Below, piece by piece: positions 10,740-21,885 of a stretch of 64,000 nucleotides of DNA (positions are counted from its first letter, which is position 1; each line of letters opens with the position of its first letter). The DNA lies in NCBI RefSeq assembly GCF_025147465.1, contig NZ_JALXOZ010000001.1, positions 186,001 to 250,000 of the forward strand. The letters are read 5' to 3'. This DNA comes from Dermabacter sp. p3-SID358 (GTDB taxonomy: Bacteria; Actinomycetota; Actinomycetes; Actinomycetales; Dermabacteraceae). A program made the translations under genes and the position numbers. Under the pieces are notes generated by a model. That model saw only the letters and a list, made by a program, of their open reading frames with translations, was not told where the DNA came from and did no database searches.

Positions 10740-11843
10740 ATGACCGAACTGACACAGAAATTGAGCGACCTCGGTGTCTCACTGTGGCTCGACGACCTCT
10801 CCCGCTCCCTCATCGAGAACGGCGACCTCGAAAAGCTCATGAGCGATCGCAACATCGTGGGCGTGACGACCAATCCTGCGATCTTTAAAGCAGCTATCGC
10901 CGGCAAGTCGGATTACGACGCCGCAATTGCTGACGCCGCCGCTCGCGGTCTCGACGTTGATGACATCATCACCGAGCTGACAACTGCGGACGTGCGAAGT
11001 GCATGCGATGTCTTCAAGCCGACCTACGAGAAGTCGAGCGGCTTCGACGGCCGCGTGTCGATCGAAGTTGACCCTCGCCTTGCCCACGAAGAAGACATGA
11101 CCGTCGAGCAAGCGAAAACACTTTACTCGCTTGTGGACCGCGAGAACGTCATGATCAAGATCCCCGCGACGGATGAGGGCCTTGCGGCCATCACTCGCAC
11201 GATCGCCGAGGGTATCAGCGTGAACGTCACGCTCATCTTCTCGCTCGAGCGCTACCGACAGGTGATCGACGCCTACCTTGCCGGTCTCGAAAAGGCCGTT
11301 GAGAAAGGCGTGGATCTTTCCCGCATCCACTCGGTCGCCTCGTTCTTCGTTTCCCGCGTGGATAGCGAAGTTGACAAGCGCCTCGAGGCCGCGGGCGGCG
11401 AGGCACTCGAGCTTCGTGGGAAGGCCGGGCTCGCCAACGCGCAAGCTGCCTTTGCCGAGTACCTCGAGTTCGTGGGCTCCGAACGCTTCTCCGCGCTCAA
11501 GGACAAGGGGGCGAATCCGCAGCGTGCGCTCTGGGCATCCACGGGCGTCAAGAACGAGGCGTACCCCGACACGATGTACGTCGACCGGCTCGTGGCCGAT
11601 CCTGTCGTGAACACGGTGCCGGGGAAAACCCTCGAGGCAGTGGCCGATCACGCACGCGTGGACGGCCCCCTCACCGAGAGTGATGTTGCCACCGCGCGTG
11701 ACACACTCGAGAAGATCACCGCTGTCGGCGTTGACCTCGATGATGTCTTTGCGGTCCTCGAGCGTGAAGGCGTCGAAAAGTTTGAAACGGCGTGGGAGGA
11801 ACTCCTTTCGGCAGTCCGGGACGCCGCAGCATCCACGAAATAA
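10740..11843 (+). CDS. tal: transaldolase
   Basis: A 367-residue transaldolase of the length usual for actinobacteria (TalB-like long form). It transfers a dihydroxyacetone unit from sedoheptulose-7-phosphate to glyceraldehyde-3-phosphate, yielding erythrose-4-phosphate. VTTNPAIFKAAI is the N-terminal signature, and the Schiff-base lysine lies in VMIKIPATDEGLAA. An ATG start follows an AAAGG ribosome-binding site. It lies between tkt and zwf in the conserved tkt-tal-zwf-opcA-pgl order. Confidence 0.95.
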   Translation: MTELTQKLSDLGVSLWLDDLSRSLIENGDLEKLMSDRNIVGVTTNPAIFKAAIAGKSDYDAAIADAAARGLDVDDIITELTTADVRSACDVFKPTYEKSSGFDGRVSIEVDPRLAHEEDMTVEQAKTLYSLVDRENVMIKIPATDEGLAAITRTIAEGISVNVTLIFSLERYRQVIDAYLAGLEKAVEKGVDLSRIHSVASFFVSRVDSEVDKRLEAAGGEALELRGKAGLANAQAAFAEYLEFVGSERFSALKDKGANPQRALWASTGVKNEAYPDTMYVDRLVADPVVNTVPGKTLEAVADHARVDGPLTESDVATARDTLEKITAVGVDLDDVFAVLEREGVEKFETAWEELLSAVRDAAASTK

Positions 11844-11936
11844 CCTTCTCTCCGCGTCGTGCCCGCGCGCCCCTCCCTCTTGGGTGCGGGGGCACGGGTG
11901 CGACACACATATATATCCCTACACAAAAGGACCACA

Positions 11937-13475
11937 GTGAGGCAGAACGAAGCTGCACCCAGCAATCCCTTGCGCGATTCGCGCGACCGTCGCCTCCCCC
12001 TCATCGCTGGACCGTGCTCGGTCGTGATGTTCGGCGTGACGGGCGACCTTGCCCGTAAGAAGCTCCTTCCCGCGATTTACGACCTTCATAATCGCGGGCT
12101 CTTGCCACCAGCCTTTGGCCTCGTGGGGTTTGGTAGGCGCGACTGGAGCCATGAGGACTTCGCCGAGTACGTGCGCGAAAGCGTGGAAAGGTACGCGCGC
12201 ACATCATTCAACGAGCACGCCTTCGAACAGCTCCGGGGCGGCCTTCGATTCGTCACGGGTGCCTTTGACGATACGGAAGCGTTCGAGGAGCTTACTCGCG
12301 TCGTAGCCGAACTCGATGAGTCGCGGGGAACGGGCGGCAACCACGCCTTCTATCTCTCCATCCCGCCGAGCGCCTTCCCCCAGGTTGCCGAGCAGCTCGC
12401 GCAGTCGGGGCTCAACACACCCTCGGAACACTCGTGGCGCCGAGTCGTGATCGAAAAGCCCTTCGGTCACGATCTTGAAAGCGCACGCGAGCTCAATGAC
12501 ATCGTCGAGAAGGTTTTCAAGCCGGAAGAGATCTTCCGCATCGATCACTACCTTGGCAAAGAGACCGTCCAAAACCTCCTGGCCTTCAGGTTCGCGAACC
12601 AGATGTTCGAGCCGGTATGGAATTCCCGATACGTCGACCACGTGCAAATCACGATGGCCGAAGACATCGGTATTGGCACTCGTGCCGGATACTACGACGG
12701 GATCGGGACAGCACGCGATGTGATCCAGAATCACCTTCTGCAGCTCCTCGCCCTCACGGCAATGGAAGAACCCATCACGTTCGACGCCGCCGAGCTTCGC
12801 AACGAGAAAGAGAAGGTTCTCGCCGCCGTCGAGCTCCCTGACGACCTCGCTGAAGGAACGGCGCGCGGCCAGTACGTTGGGGGCTGGCAAGGCGGAGAGC
12901 AGGTCAACGGGTACCTCGAGGAGGAAGGGATCTCCCCCGACTCGACGACCGAGACTTTCGCCGCGATCAAGCTCAAGGTCAACACTCGCCGGTGGGCCGG
13001 GGTGCCGTTCTATCTTCGCGCGGGTAAGCGCCTCGGACGCCGCGTCACGGAAATCGCGATCGTCTACAAGCAGGTTCCTTTCTTGCCGTTCCGCGATACC
13101 GATACGGTCGATCTTGGGCAGAACGCGGTCGTCATCCGGGTTCAGCCCGATGAAGGCGTCACGATGCGCTTCGGCTCGAAGGTACCGGGCACACAAATGG
13201 AGGTACGAGACGTCAACATGGACTTCGCGTACGGTTCAACATTCACGGAAGAATCGCCGGAAGCTTACGAGCGCCTCATTCTCGATGTTTTGCGCGGTGC
13301 TCCCCCGCTGTTCCCACGGCAAAAGGAGGTTGAGCTTTCTTGGCAGATCCTCGACCCGATTCTCGCGTTCTGGGATGAGCATTTGCCGCCTGCTCCTTAC
13401 CGCTCCGGCACATGGGGTCCGCAGACAGCACACGACATGATGGCCCGCGACGGCCGCACCTGGAGGCGTCCATGA
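11937..13475 (+). CDS. zwf: glucose-6-phosphate dehydrogenase
   Basis: A 512-residue enzyme oxidising glucose-6-phosphate to 6-phosphogluconolactone with NADP+. The coenzyme motif GVTGDLARKKLLPAIY lies near the N terminus and the active-site RIDHYLGKE in the middle. The frame is open back to 11859, but the GTG at 11937 with AAAAGGA about 6 nt upstream fits the family length. The upstream segment (MPARPSLLG...) is not conserved. The stop overlaps the start of the opcA-pgl gene (ATGA), indicating coupled translation with the protein that regulates it. Confidence 0.95.
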   Translation: MRQNEAAPSNPLRDSRDRRLPLIAGPCSVVMFGVTGDLARKKLLPAIYDLHNRGLLPPAFGLVGFGRRDWSHEDFAEYVRESVERYARTSFNEHAFEQLRGGLRFVTGAFDDTEAFEELTRVVAELDESRGTGGNHAFYLSIPPSAFPQVAEQLAQSGLNTPSEHSWRRVVIEKPFGHDLESARELNDIVEKVFKPEEIFRIDHYLGKETVQNLLAFRFANQMFEPVWNSRYVDHVQITMAEDIGIGTRAGYYDGIGTARDVIQNHLLQLLALTAMEEPITFDAAELRNEKEKVLAAVELPDDLAEGTARGQYVGGWQGGEQVNGYLEEEGISPDSTTETFAAIKLKVNTRRWAGVPFYLRAGKRLGRRVTEIAIVYKQVPFLPFRDTDTVDLGQNAVVIRVQPDEGVTMRFGSKVPGTQMEVRDVNMDFAYGSTFTEESPEAYERLILDVLRGAPPLFPRQKEVELSWQILDPILAFWDEHLPPAPYRSGTWGPQTAHDMMARDGRTWRRP

Positions 13476-15178
13476 TTTCGACATTTGAGAATACGACTGC
13501 TTCGCAAATCAGCGCGAAGCTTCGCGATCTGCGCGAAGAAGAGGGACTGATTTCGCTCAATCGCGTCGCGACTCTCGTGATCGTCACGCACACCGGTTCG
13601 CTTGATGACCCGATTCAGGCAGCCGTTCGCGCGAGCCAAGAACACCCTGCTCGAATCATTGTGATCGTGACCGAACACGGCTCGAAGCGCGATGCGCTCG
13701 ATGCGGAGATTCGGGTGGGAACCGACGCGGGCGCTGGCGAAGTCATCATTTTGCGGGCGCACGGACGCGTGAATGCCGGCCTTGACACACTCATCACCCC
13801 GCTTCTGCTCCCCGATGCACCGATCGTGACGTGGTGGCCATACACGCCGCCGGCTTCACCTTCCCAGGATCCGCTCGGCGCCATCGCGCAGCGTCGTATT
13901 ACCGACGTTTACCAGTGCGAGAGCCCGAAGTCGTCTCTTTTGCGCCTTGCCCGCGGCTACAAGTCCGGAGATTCTGATCTCTCGTGGTCGCGCATTACAA
14001 ACTGGCGCGGGCTCGTCGCGACCGCCTACGACTACCCGCCTGCAGGGGTGCCCACGGCCATCACGATTGAGGGGATCGAGGATAACCCGTCCTCACTTCT
14101 CATGCAGGCCTGGCTTCAGAAATCCTTCGGCGACGAGGTCCCGGTGGAGTTCAAAGCAGTTGAAGCCGATCACGGCCTGAGCGCCGTTACGCTGCATCGC
14201 GACGACGGCGACATTCGCCTTATGCGCTCGAGCGAGGAAGGCATCACGATGAGCCTTCCCGGGAACAACGACGACCAGTTCGTGACGATGCCGAAGCGCA
14301 CGATGTACGACCTCCTGAGCGAGGAACTTCGCCGCCTCGACCCCGACGACGTATACGGAGACGTCCTTGCCAAGGCATTCCCGCTCTCGGGCGACCCAAG
14401 TAGCTTCGCCGTCGGCAAGTCCGAACCAACCGACGTGCTCACGGCTGACATGGATGCCGTTGTGAAGGCCGTCGCGAAAGACGCCGTTGCTCGCATTTCG
14501 AAAGCTATCGAGGAACGCGGCGTCGCCCACCTCGTGCTCACCGGTGGGCGCGCGGGCACAGCGACTGCGGAACGCATCGCGATCTCCCTCGAATTCGCCG
14601 AAGTCGATACCTCAAAGCTCCACGTGTGGTGGGGTGATGAGCGTTTTGTCGCGGCAAAATCCTCGGATCGAAACGACCGCCCCGTGATTTCAGCACTCAC
14701 GACTGGCGCGGGGATTCCCGTGTATAACGTGCACACCATTCCCGGAGCAGATGCCGGTATGAACCTTGACGAAGCAGCCGCGTGGTACGGCCAGCAGCTC
14801 ACCATTCAAGGCGGCGATTCGGCGTTCACGACCCAGGGCGAGGCATATTTCGATGTGCTCTTGCTCGGTGTCGGGCCGGATGGCCACGTGGCTTCTCTCT
14901 TCCCGGAGCATCGCGATGCGCGCGCGACCTCGGCTTACGCTGTTCCCGTGCGCAATTCACCGAAGCCGCCGTCGGAACGCATTTCGCTCTCGTGGCCCGT
15001 GCTCAATAGCGCCCGTCACGTGTCGTTCCTTGTTGCGGGCTTCGATAAGGCGCAGGCTGTGAAGACCGCGCATTCGAAGATCGATGCTGCGAAATGCCCG
15101 GCTTCCGCGGTGCGCGGAACCGAATCGACAACGTGGTATCTCGACAAGGAAGCCGCGCACTTTCTCCAAGCCATTTGA
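13472..15178 (+). CDS. opcA-pgl: OpcA (G6PDH assembly protein) fused to 6-phosphogluconolactonase
   Basis: One uninterrupted 568-codon ORF. Residues 1 to about 302 match OpcA, the allosteric activator/assembly factor of Zwf (VTWWPYTPPASPSQDPLG, SWSRITNWRGL, and RRLDPDDVYGDVL as the usual C-terminal end). A short linker follows. About residues 329-568 are 6-phosphogluconolactonase, with LTGGRAGTATAERIA, HVWWGDERFV and LLLGVGPDGHVASLFPEH. Most actinobacteria have these as two adjacent genes. The ATG at 13472 overlaps the zwf stop and has GGAGG 7 nt upstream; I prefer it over an in-frame start at 13412 inside zwf. I see no frameshift or stop at the junction. Confidence 0.9.
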   Translation: MISTFENTTASQISAKLRDLREEEGLISLNRVATLVIVTHTGSLDDPIQAAVRASQEHPARIIVIVTEHGSKRDALDAEIRVGTDAGAGEVIILRAHGRVNAGLDTLITPLLLPDAPIVTWWPYTPPASPSQDPLGAIAQRRITDVYQCESPKSSLLRLARGYKSGDSDLSWSRITNWRGLVATAYDYPPAGVPTAITIEGIEDNPSSLLMQAWLQKSFGDEVPVEFKAVEADHGLSAVTLHRDDGDIRLMRSSEEGITMSLPGNNDDQFVTMPKRTMYDLLSEELRRLDPDDVYGDVLAKAFPLSGDPSSFAVGKSEPTDVLTADMDAVVKAVAKDAVARISKAIEERGVAHLVLTGGRAGTATAERIAISLEFAEVDTSKLHVWWGDERFVAAKSSDRNDRPVISALTTGAGIPVYNVHTIPGADAGMNLDEAAAWYGQQLTIQGGDSAFTTQGEAYFDVLLLGVGPDGHVASLFPEHRDARATSAYAVPVRNSPKPPSERISLSWPVLNSARHVSFLVAGFDKAQAVKTAHSKIDAAKCPASAVRGTESTTWYLDKEAAHFLQAI

Positions 15179-15226
15179 GCCCCTCAAGTTTTTCCTCAAG
15201 GCTCTAGATTCCCAGGTGGTAAGTCC

Positions 15227-16003
15227 ATGCACACGGGCGTGATGATCGGCGAGGTCCCACTCGGCGCGCAGCACGAGACTGCCATCATTGCGCCCGTTCT
15301 CGGGTCTACTCTCGACGATCTCGCGGTAGGTGCGCGTGTCGCGCTCGACGCCCCCGTGGACATTCTCGAGGTGCGCCTCGACCACGTGCTTGCTGCTTCC
15401 CACGCCAACCCGGCTCGCGCCGATGCTGTCGTGCGCGCGGCGCTCAAGGCCGTACGTCAAGCAGCGCCCTCTCTCCCCCGTGTGGCGACGATTCGCACCG
15501 CGCGCGAGGGCGGTGAGTGGGATGTTTCCGACGACGTTTATGCCGAGCTCCTCTGCACGATCGTCGATTCAGGCCTTGCGCATGCCGTCGACGTCGAAAT
15601 AGCACGGCATCCCGCAGCGATAAGTTCCGTTCTCAACGCATCTGAGAATCAGAACGTTCCGATAGTCCTCTCGCGTCACTACTTCGCCTCAACACCCCCG
15701 CGGGAGTCCATGGTCGCGATGCTCGAGTACATGGCGACTCTCGCACCAGCCAATCTCGCCATTGCAAAACTCGCGGTTATGCCTCGCACACCCGAGGACG
15801 TGCTCGCCCTTCTCGGAGCCGGCGTCGAGGCGAAGAAAAAGCTCGAGCATCCACTCATCACGATCGCGATGGGGCGGCTTGGCATGGTGAGTAGGCTCGC
15901 CGGAAAGGTTTTCGGTTCCGACGCCAGCTTTGCCACCGTCGGACCCCAATCCGCACCGGGACAGTTGAGCGCCCGAACACTCGCGTCCCTCCTCGAACGC
16001 TAG
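15227..16003 (+). CDS. aroD: type I 3-dehydroquinate dehydratase
   Basis: A 258-residue class I dehydroquinase, which converts 3-dehydroquinate to 3-dehydroshikimate through a Schiff base. EVRLDH, the catalytic His in LSRHYF, the Schiff-base Lys in AIAKLAVMPRTPEDV and the C-terminal FGSDASFATVGPQSAPGQL are all present. ATG start with AGGTGG about 8 nt upstream; TAGATT at 15205-15210 could be a -10 box. It is separated from the aroB-aroK-aroC cluster at 32.6-35.5 kb, and no type II (aroQ) gene occurs there. Most actinobacteria use the unrelated type II enzyme. Confidence 0.9.
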   Translation: MHTGVMIGEVPLGAQHETAIIAPVLGSTLDDLAVGARVALDAPVDILEVRLDHVLAASHANPARADAVVRAALKAVRQAAPSLPRVATIRTAREGGEWDVSDDVYAELLCTIVDSGLAHAVDVEIARHPAAISSVLNASENQNVPIVLSRHYFASTPPRESMVAMLEYMATLAPANLAIAKLAVMPRTPEDVLALLGAGVEAKKKLEHPLITIAMGRLGMVSRLAGKVFGSDASFATVGPQSAPGQLSARTLASLLER

Positions 16004-16085
16004 CGCTTCGGCCCCCGCCGCCAAGCACATTCGGGCGGCTCTTCCGCTGCGACCTCACACAAGACGGGGCATCTTCCTCTCAGAA

Positions 16086-16153
16086 ACGGATTGACGTAGC
16101 TCAATGGCGGTTTCCGTTCAGGAAATAACCCGCGTCTAGCTACGTCAATCCGT
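16086..16153. repeat. 68-bp inverted-repeat element (solo copy)
   Basis: Perfect 16-bp inverted repeats, 16086-16101 (ACGGATTGACGTAGCT) and 16138-16153 (its exact reverse complement), enclose 36 bp. The interior can extend the hairpin: TTTCC/GGAAA at 16111-16115 and 16121-16125, and GCGG/CCGC with a 4-nt bulge. GGATTGACGTA recurs as an inverted pair around the orphan ORF at 37.4-37.9 kb. An ATG at 16104, at the same distance from the repeat as the start codon of that ORF, opens 11 codons ending at the TAG at 16137. There is no U-tract, so it is a poor terminator, although it lies between convergent aroD and secG. It could be a miniature mobile element. Confidence 0.7.
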
Positions 16154-16228
16154 GTCACGAAAGCGAAGGGGCTGAGCCAAAGCGATTGAGTGCCCTAGAT
16201 CTTACGAGCGCGAAGCACCCGCAGGTGC

Positions 16229-16471
16229 TTAAATGAAGCGTTCGACCACGGCGATGCCGATCGCGCAACCGAGCCAGACCACGCCGACGATGGTCGTGAT
16301 GATGTTGAGGTTGCGTTCCGCAACACCCGAGGATCCCGCGCCGGTTGAAATGCCGCCACCGAACATATCGGAAAGACCGCCGCCACGCCCCTTGTGCATC
16401 AGGATGAACATCATGAGCAGGAGGCTCGTGATCGCAAGAAGAACGAAGAGTGCAATCTTCAGAATTTCCAT
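16229..16471 (-). CDS. secG: preprotein translocase subunit SecG
   Basis: An 80-residue protein with two hydrophobic helices (about residues 3-24 and 57-77) and the conserved loop MHKGRGGGLSDMFGGG between them. SecG is the small accessory subunit of the SecYEG channel in the cytoplasmic membrane. ATG start. It follows tpiA on the same strand after 112 bp, the standard actinobacterial gap-pgk-tpiA-secG order. A 7-bp stem (AAGCACC/GGTGCTT, 16213-16230) overlaps its stop codon, but no U-tract follows. Confidence 0.93.
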   Translation of the reverse strand: MEILKIALFVLLAITSLLLMMFILMHKGRGGGLSDMFGGGISTGAGSSGVAERNLNIITTIVGVVWLGCAIGIAVVERFI

Positions 16472-16583
16472 GACCGGGAGAGTCCTTCGGTTGAAAAACG
16501 GGCAACGACGTTAACAATACGCTACGCGGCCCAGCCTAGAGCCGAGCCGCGTAGCTTCACTATCGCGAAGTGAGCGATATCAA

Positions 16584-17365
16584 TCAGTCGATGTTGTACG
16601 TCGCGATCTTCGCGAACTCGTCGGCCTTGAGCGACGCACCGCCAACAAGGGCGCCGTCGACATCGCCCTGCCGCATGAGCTCAACGATGGACGACGACTT
16701 GACCGAGCCGCCGTAGAGCACACGCACGGTATCTGCGACTTCCTCGCCGAACTTCGTGGCGAGCAGGTCGCGGATTTCATGGCACACTTCCTGGGCATCC
16801 TCGCTCGTAGCAACCTCACCGGTACCGATCGCCCACACGGGCTCGTACGCAATGACGACCTTCTTGACCTCATCGGCCGAAAGACCTTCGAGGCCGCCCT
16901 CGACCTGCGCGAGGGTGTACTCAACGTGCTTACCGGCCTTACGTTCCTCGAGAGGCTCACCGACGCAGAGGATCGGCGAAAGCTCATTGGCAAGGGCAGC
17001 CTTGACCTTGGCGTTCGTAATCTGCTCGGATTCGCCATGGTACTGGCGGCGCTCCGAGTGGCCAACGGCCGCGTAGGTCGCTCCGAGAGCTTTGAGCATC
17101 GCTCCCGAAACCTCGCCCGTGTAGGCGCCCGATTCGTGCTCGGAGATGTCCTGGCCACCGAAGGTGATGCCGGAATCCGAGCCATCGAGAACGGTCTGCA
17201 CGGTACGGATGTCCACGAAAGGAGGAAGAATGGCTACCTCAACGGCGTCAGCCTTGTGGCCAGCCTCTTTGAGGTTCTCCACGAGATCCTCAAGGAGGGC
17301 TTGCGCCTCAATGTAGGTGAGGTTCATCTTCCAGTTGCCTGCAATAAGCGGTGTGCGTGTCATCA

Positions 17366-17366
<1 letters not shown>
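16584..17366 (-). CDS. tpiA: triosephosphate isomerase
   Basis: A 260-residue enzyme interconverting glyceraldehyde-3-phosphate and dihydroxyacetone phosphate. AGNWKMN near the N terminus, GHSERR, the catalytic Glu region AYEPVWAIGTGEVA and VLYGGSV are all intact. The sequence GTGATGATG offers three starts; the middle ATG at 17366 overlaps the pgk stop by one base and has GAGGAG about 7 nt upstream. Translation is probably coupled to pgk. Confidence 0.95.
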
Positions 17367-18562
<1,196 letters not shown>

Positions 18563-18631
18563 GGGTCACATCCTCATGAAAGGGGGCGGGGCGGCGATTG
18601 CGCGCTCCGTTGGGGCTAAAGAGCCCGGGTG

Positions 18632-18679
18632 AACGAAGGGCCCGCGCCCACAGCGGTGCCGTGACGCGGACCCTTCGTT
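18632..18679 (-). terminator. hairpin between gap and pgk (intra-operon terminator or mRNA stabiliser)
   Basis: A 15-bp stem with one mismatch, AACGAAGGGCCCGCG at 18632-18646 against CGCGGACCCTTCGTT at 18665-18679, with an 18-nt loop. It begins about 30 bp downstream of the gap stop. No U-run follows on the minus strand, so it may act as an attenuator or as a 3'-end stabiliser raising gap mRNA over pgk-tpiA rather than as a full terminator. Confidence 0.5.
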
Positions 18680-18709
18680 GAGGTACTCAAGAGTGAGTGG
18701 TGGTGAGAA

Positions 18710-19807
<1,098 letters not shown>

Positions 19808-19878
19808 TTAACCCTATCAACGCTGTGACGCGAGGCTCATAGAATCCTGGGCAAGAAGGCGCCTCTATCGCAGCTTTT

Positions 19879-20862
19879 CTATTCCTCATCTAACATTTCG
19901 GGACCAAGGTTGGCCTCCGTTCCCGGAATACCGCGTTCCTCCGCTGTTTTATCCGCAAGGGCAAGAAGCCGCCTAATCCTTCCCGCCACTGCGTCCTTCG
20001 TCATGGGAGGATCGGCCAGCTGGCCGAGCTCCTCGAGGCTCGCCTGACGGTGCTCGATGCGCAGCTGACCCGCAGCACGCAGGTGGTCGGGAATGTCATC
20101 ACCGAGGATCTCGAGAGCACGTTCCACACGAGCTCCCGCGGCCACGGCGGCGCGTGCAGAGCGGCGCAGATTCGCGTCGTCAAAATTTGCGAGACGATTG
20201 GCGGTCGCACGCACTTCACGCTTCGAGCGCTTGTCATTCCACAGCGCCGCCGTTTTCTCAGCTCCCATGAGCTTCAGCATCTGGCCAATCGCTTCACCGT
20301 CGCGAATAACAACGCGGTCGGTTCCACGCACTTCTTTCGATTTTGCCTGGATCCCGAGCCGCCGCGCTGAGCCGACCATGGCAAGCGCAACTTCTGATCC
20401 GGGGCACGTGAGTTCGAGCGCTGCACTTCGACCCGGTTCGGTGAGGCTTCCGTGAGCAAGAAACGCCCCGCGCCACGCGGCAGCCTGATCCTCGGCGCTT
20501 CCGCCTACGACGAGGGGTGGGAGGCCTCGAACGGGCCGCGAGCGTGCGTCGAGCAGTCCCGTCTGTTTGGCGAACATCGCCCCGTCTGAAAGAACGCGCA
20601 CGATGTAGCGAGTCGAGCGTCGGATCCCCGACGCTGCGAGCACCGTGACTTCGCTCGCGTGCCCATACAGATCTGCAACGTAGGTCTTGAGCCTGCGCGC
20701 ACTCGCCGACTGGTCGAGTTCGGCCTCAATGGAGACGCGTCCACCCACGAGGTGAAGACCTCCCGCGAACCGCAAAAGGGTCGCCACCTCGGCCTTGCGC
20801 GCACTCACGCGCGACACTTCGAGGTGGGAGAGCTCCTCCTTGACATCGGAAGTCAGGGCCAT
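19879..20862 (-). CDS. whiA: DNA-binding protein WhiA
   Basis: A 327-residue WhiA. The N-terminal two-thirds is a degenerate LAGLIDADG homing-endonuclease-like fold, and the C terminus is a helix-turn-helix region ([29 protein letters not shown] spans it). WhiA controls sporulation genes in Streptomyces and division in other Gram-positives. The start at 20862 ([11 protein letters not shown]) has GGAAGG about 8 nt upstream; the frame extends further, into yvcK, but without conservation. It is last in the rapZ-yvcK-whiA series, and its start lies 1 bp from the yvcK stop. Confidence 0.94.
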   Translation of the reverse strand: MALTSDVKEELSHLEVSRVSARKAEVATLLRFAGGLHLVGGRVSIEAELDQSASARRLKTYVADLYGHASEVTVLAASGIRRSTRYIVRVLSDGAMFAKQTGLLDARSRPVRGLPPLVVGGSAEDQAAAWRGAFLAHGSLTEPGRSAALELTCPGSEVALAMVGSARRLGIQAKSKEVRGTDRVVIRDGEAIGQMLKLMGAEKTAALWNDKRSKREVRATANRLANFDDANLRRSARAAVAAGARVERALEILGDDIPDHLRAAGQLRIEHRQASLEELGQLADPPMTKDAVAGRIRRLLALADKTAEERGIPGTEANLGPEMLDEE

Positions 20863-20863
20863 G

Positions 20864-21880
20864 TCAGTCCTTCCATGGGTGGGTGAAAACGCCATTAAAC
20901 ACGTCGCGGTACGCGGTGGCGAGCCGAAGAGGGTCGTGTGTGGGGGTTCCATCACCCGTTGAGACCATGCGCATGAGCACGTCGATACCGCGTTCACGTG
21001 CGGCCTCGATGAGAGCCTCTCCCCCGTCGCGCTCGGCGAAAGGGTCAGCGACGAGTGCGTCGAAAGAAAGATCCGGTGCTGCCTCACACACGATGTTCAA
21101 GAGATCAACACCGGTGAGTCCGACGGTTTCTGAGCGACCGGCTGCGAGGTTCATCGTAAGTACCTTGCGGGCCTTGGTGTGAGTGATAGCTTCGCGTAGT
21201 TCGGGAATCTTGACGTGCGGAAGAACCGAGGTGTACCAGCTTCCCGGACCGATCACGAGCCATTCGGCCTCATCGATCGATTCAAGGACTTCAGTCGCGA
21301 TCTCGGGTTCGGGCGGAATGATTCGCACGGCCTCAACGTGACCTGTCGTTGCGGCAACATCCGCCTGACCTCGGATCGTGCGCGTCCTCTCCCCCGGGAA
21401 CGACACTAAAGCTTCGATATCGAGTGGTTCGAGTGCCATCGGTAAAACTCGGCCCGATGTTCCAAGGAGTTCGCCGACGTAGTCGAGTGCGGCGATGGGA
21501 TCATCAAGGAGCTGCCACAGTGCGACGATGAGGAGATTGCCGAGCGAATGTCCGTGAATCTCGCCTTCCGAGGTGAAGCGATGTTGGACGACATCACGCC
21601 ACGTCACCCCCCACTCCGAATCTTCGCACAGGGCCGAGAGCGCCATGCGAAGATCGCCGGGTGGGAGAATCGGCATCTCGGCCCTTAACCTGCCCGATGA
21701 CCCACCGTTATCGGCAACCGTGACGACCGCGGTCAGATCCCGCGTAAGGTGGCGTAAGGCGTTGAGACTCGCCGAAAGACCGTGACCACCGCCAAAAGCA
21801 ACGACTCTGGGCCCACGCGTTCTGCTTCGAAGGGGCGTGGGCATGAGAGAGGACGTGCGCCTAGGGACGTTGGCTGTCAC
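20864..21880 (-). CDS. yvcK: YvcK/CofD-like gluconeogenesis factor
   Basis: A 338-residue protein. [16 protein letters not shown] and [12 protein letters not shown] form the UDP-sugar/phosphate-binding core of the CofD-like fold, and [15 protein letters not shown] is the conserved mid-region. In Bacillus and mycobacteria YvcK/CuvA binds UDP-GlcNAc-type ligands and affects growth on gluconeogenic carbon and cell shape. GTG start, with a 5-bp gap after the rapZ stop. The rapZ-yvcK-whiA order is conserved across Gram-positives. Confidence 0.92.
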   Translation of the reverse strand: MTANVPRRTSSLMPTPLRSRTRGPRVVAFGGGHGLSASLNALRHLTRDLTAVVTVADNGGSSGRLRAEMPILPPGDLRMALSALCEDSEWGVTWRDVVQHRFTSEGEIHGHSLGNLLIVALWQLLDDPIAALDYVGELLGTSGRVLPMALEPLDIEALVSFPGERTRTIRGQADVAATTGHVEAVRIIPPEPEIATEVLESIDEAEWLVIGPGSWYTSVLPHVKIPELREAITHTKARKVLTMNLAAGRSETVGLTGVDLLNIVCEAAPDLSFDALVADPFAERDGGEALIEAARERGIDVLMRMVSTGDGTPTHDPLRLATAYRDVFNGVFTHPWKD

Positions 21881-21885
21881 GGCGT

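Noticed and set aside
16086..16153. Reading the 16.1-kb inverted repeat as just a transcription terminator
   Set aside because: No U-run on either side, a 36-nt loop region, and the same arms recur around an ORF elsewhere; a terminator function remains possible as a side effect of its position.
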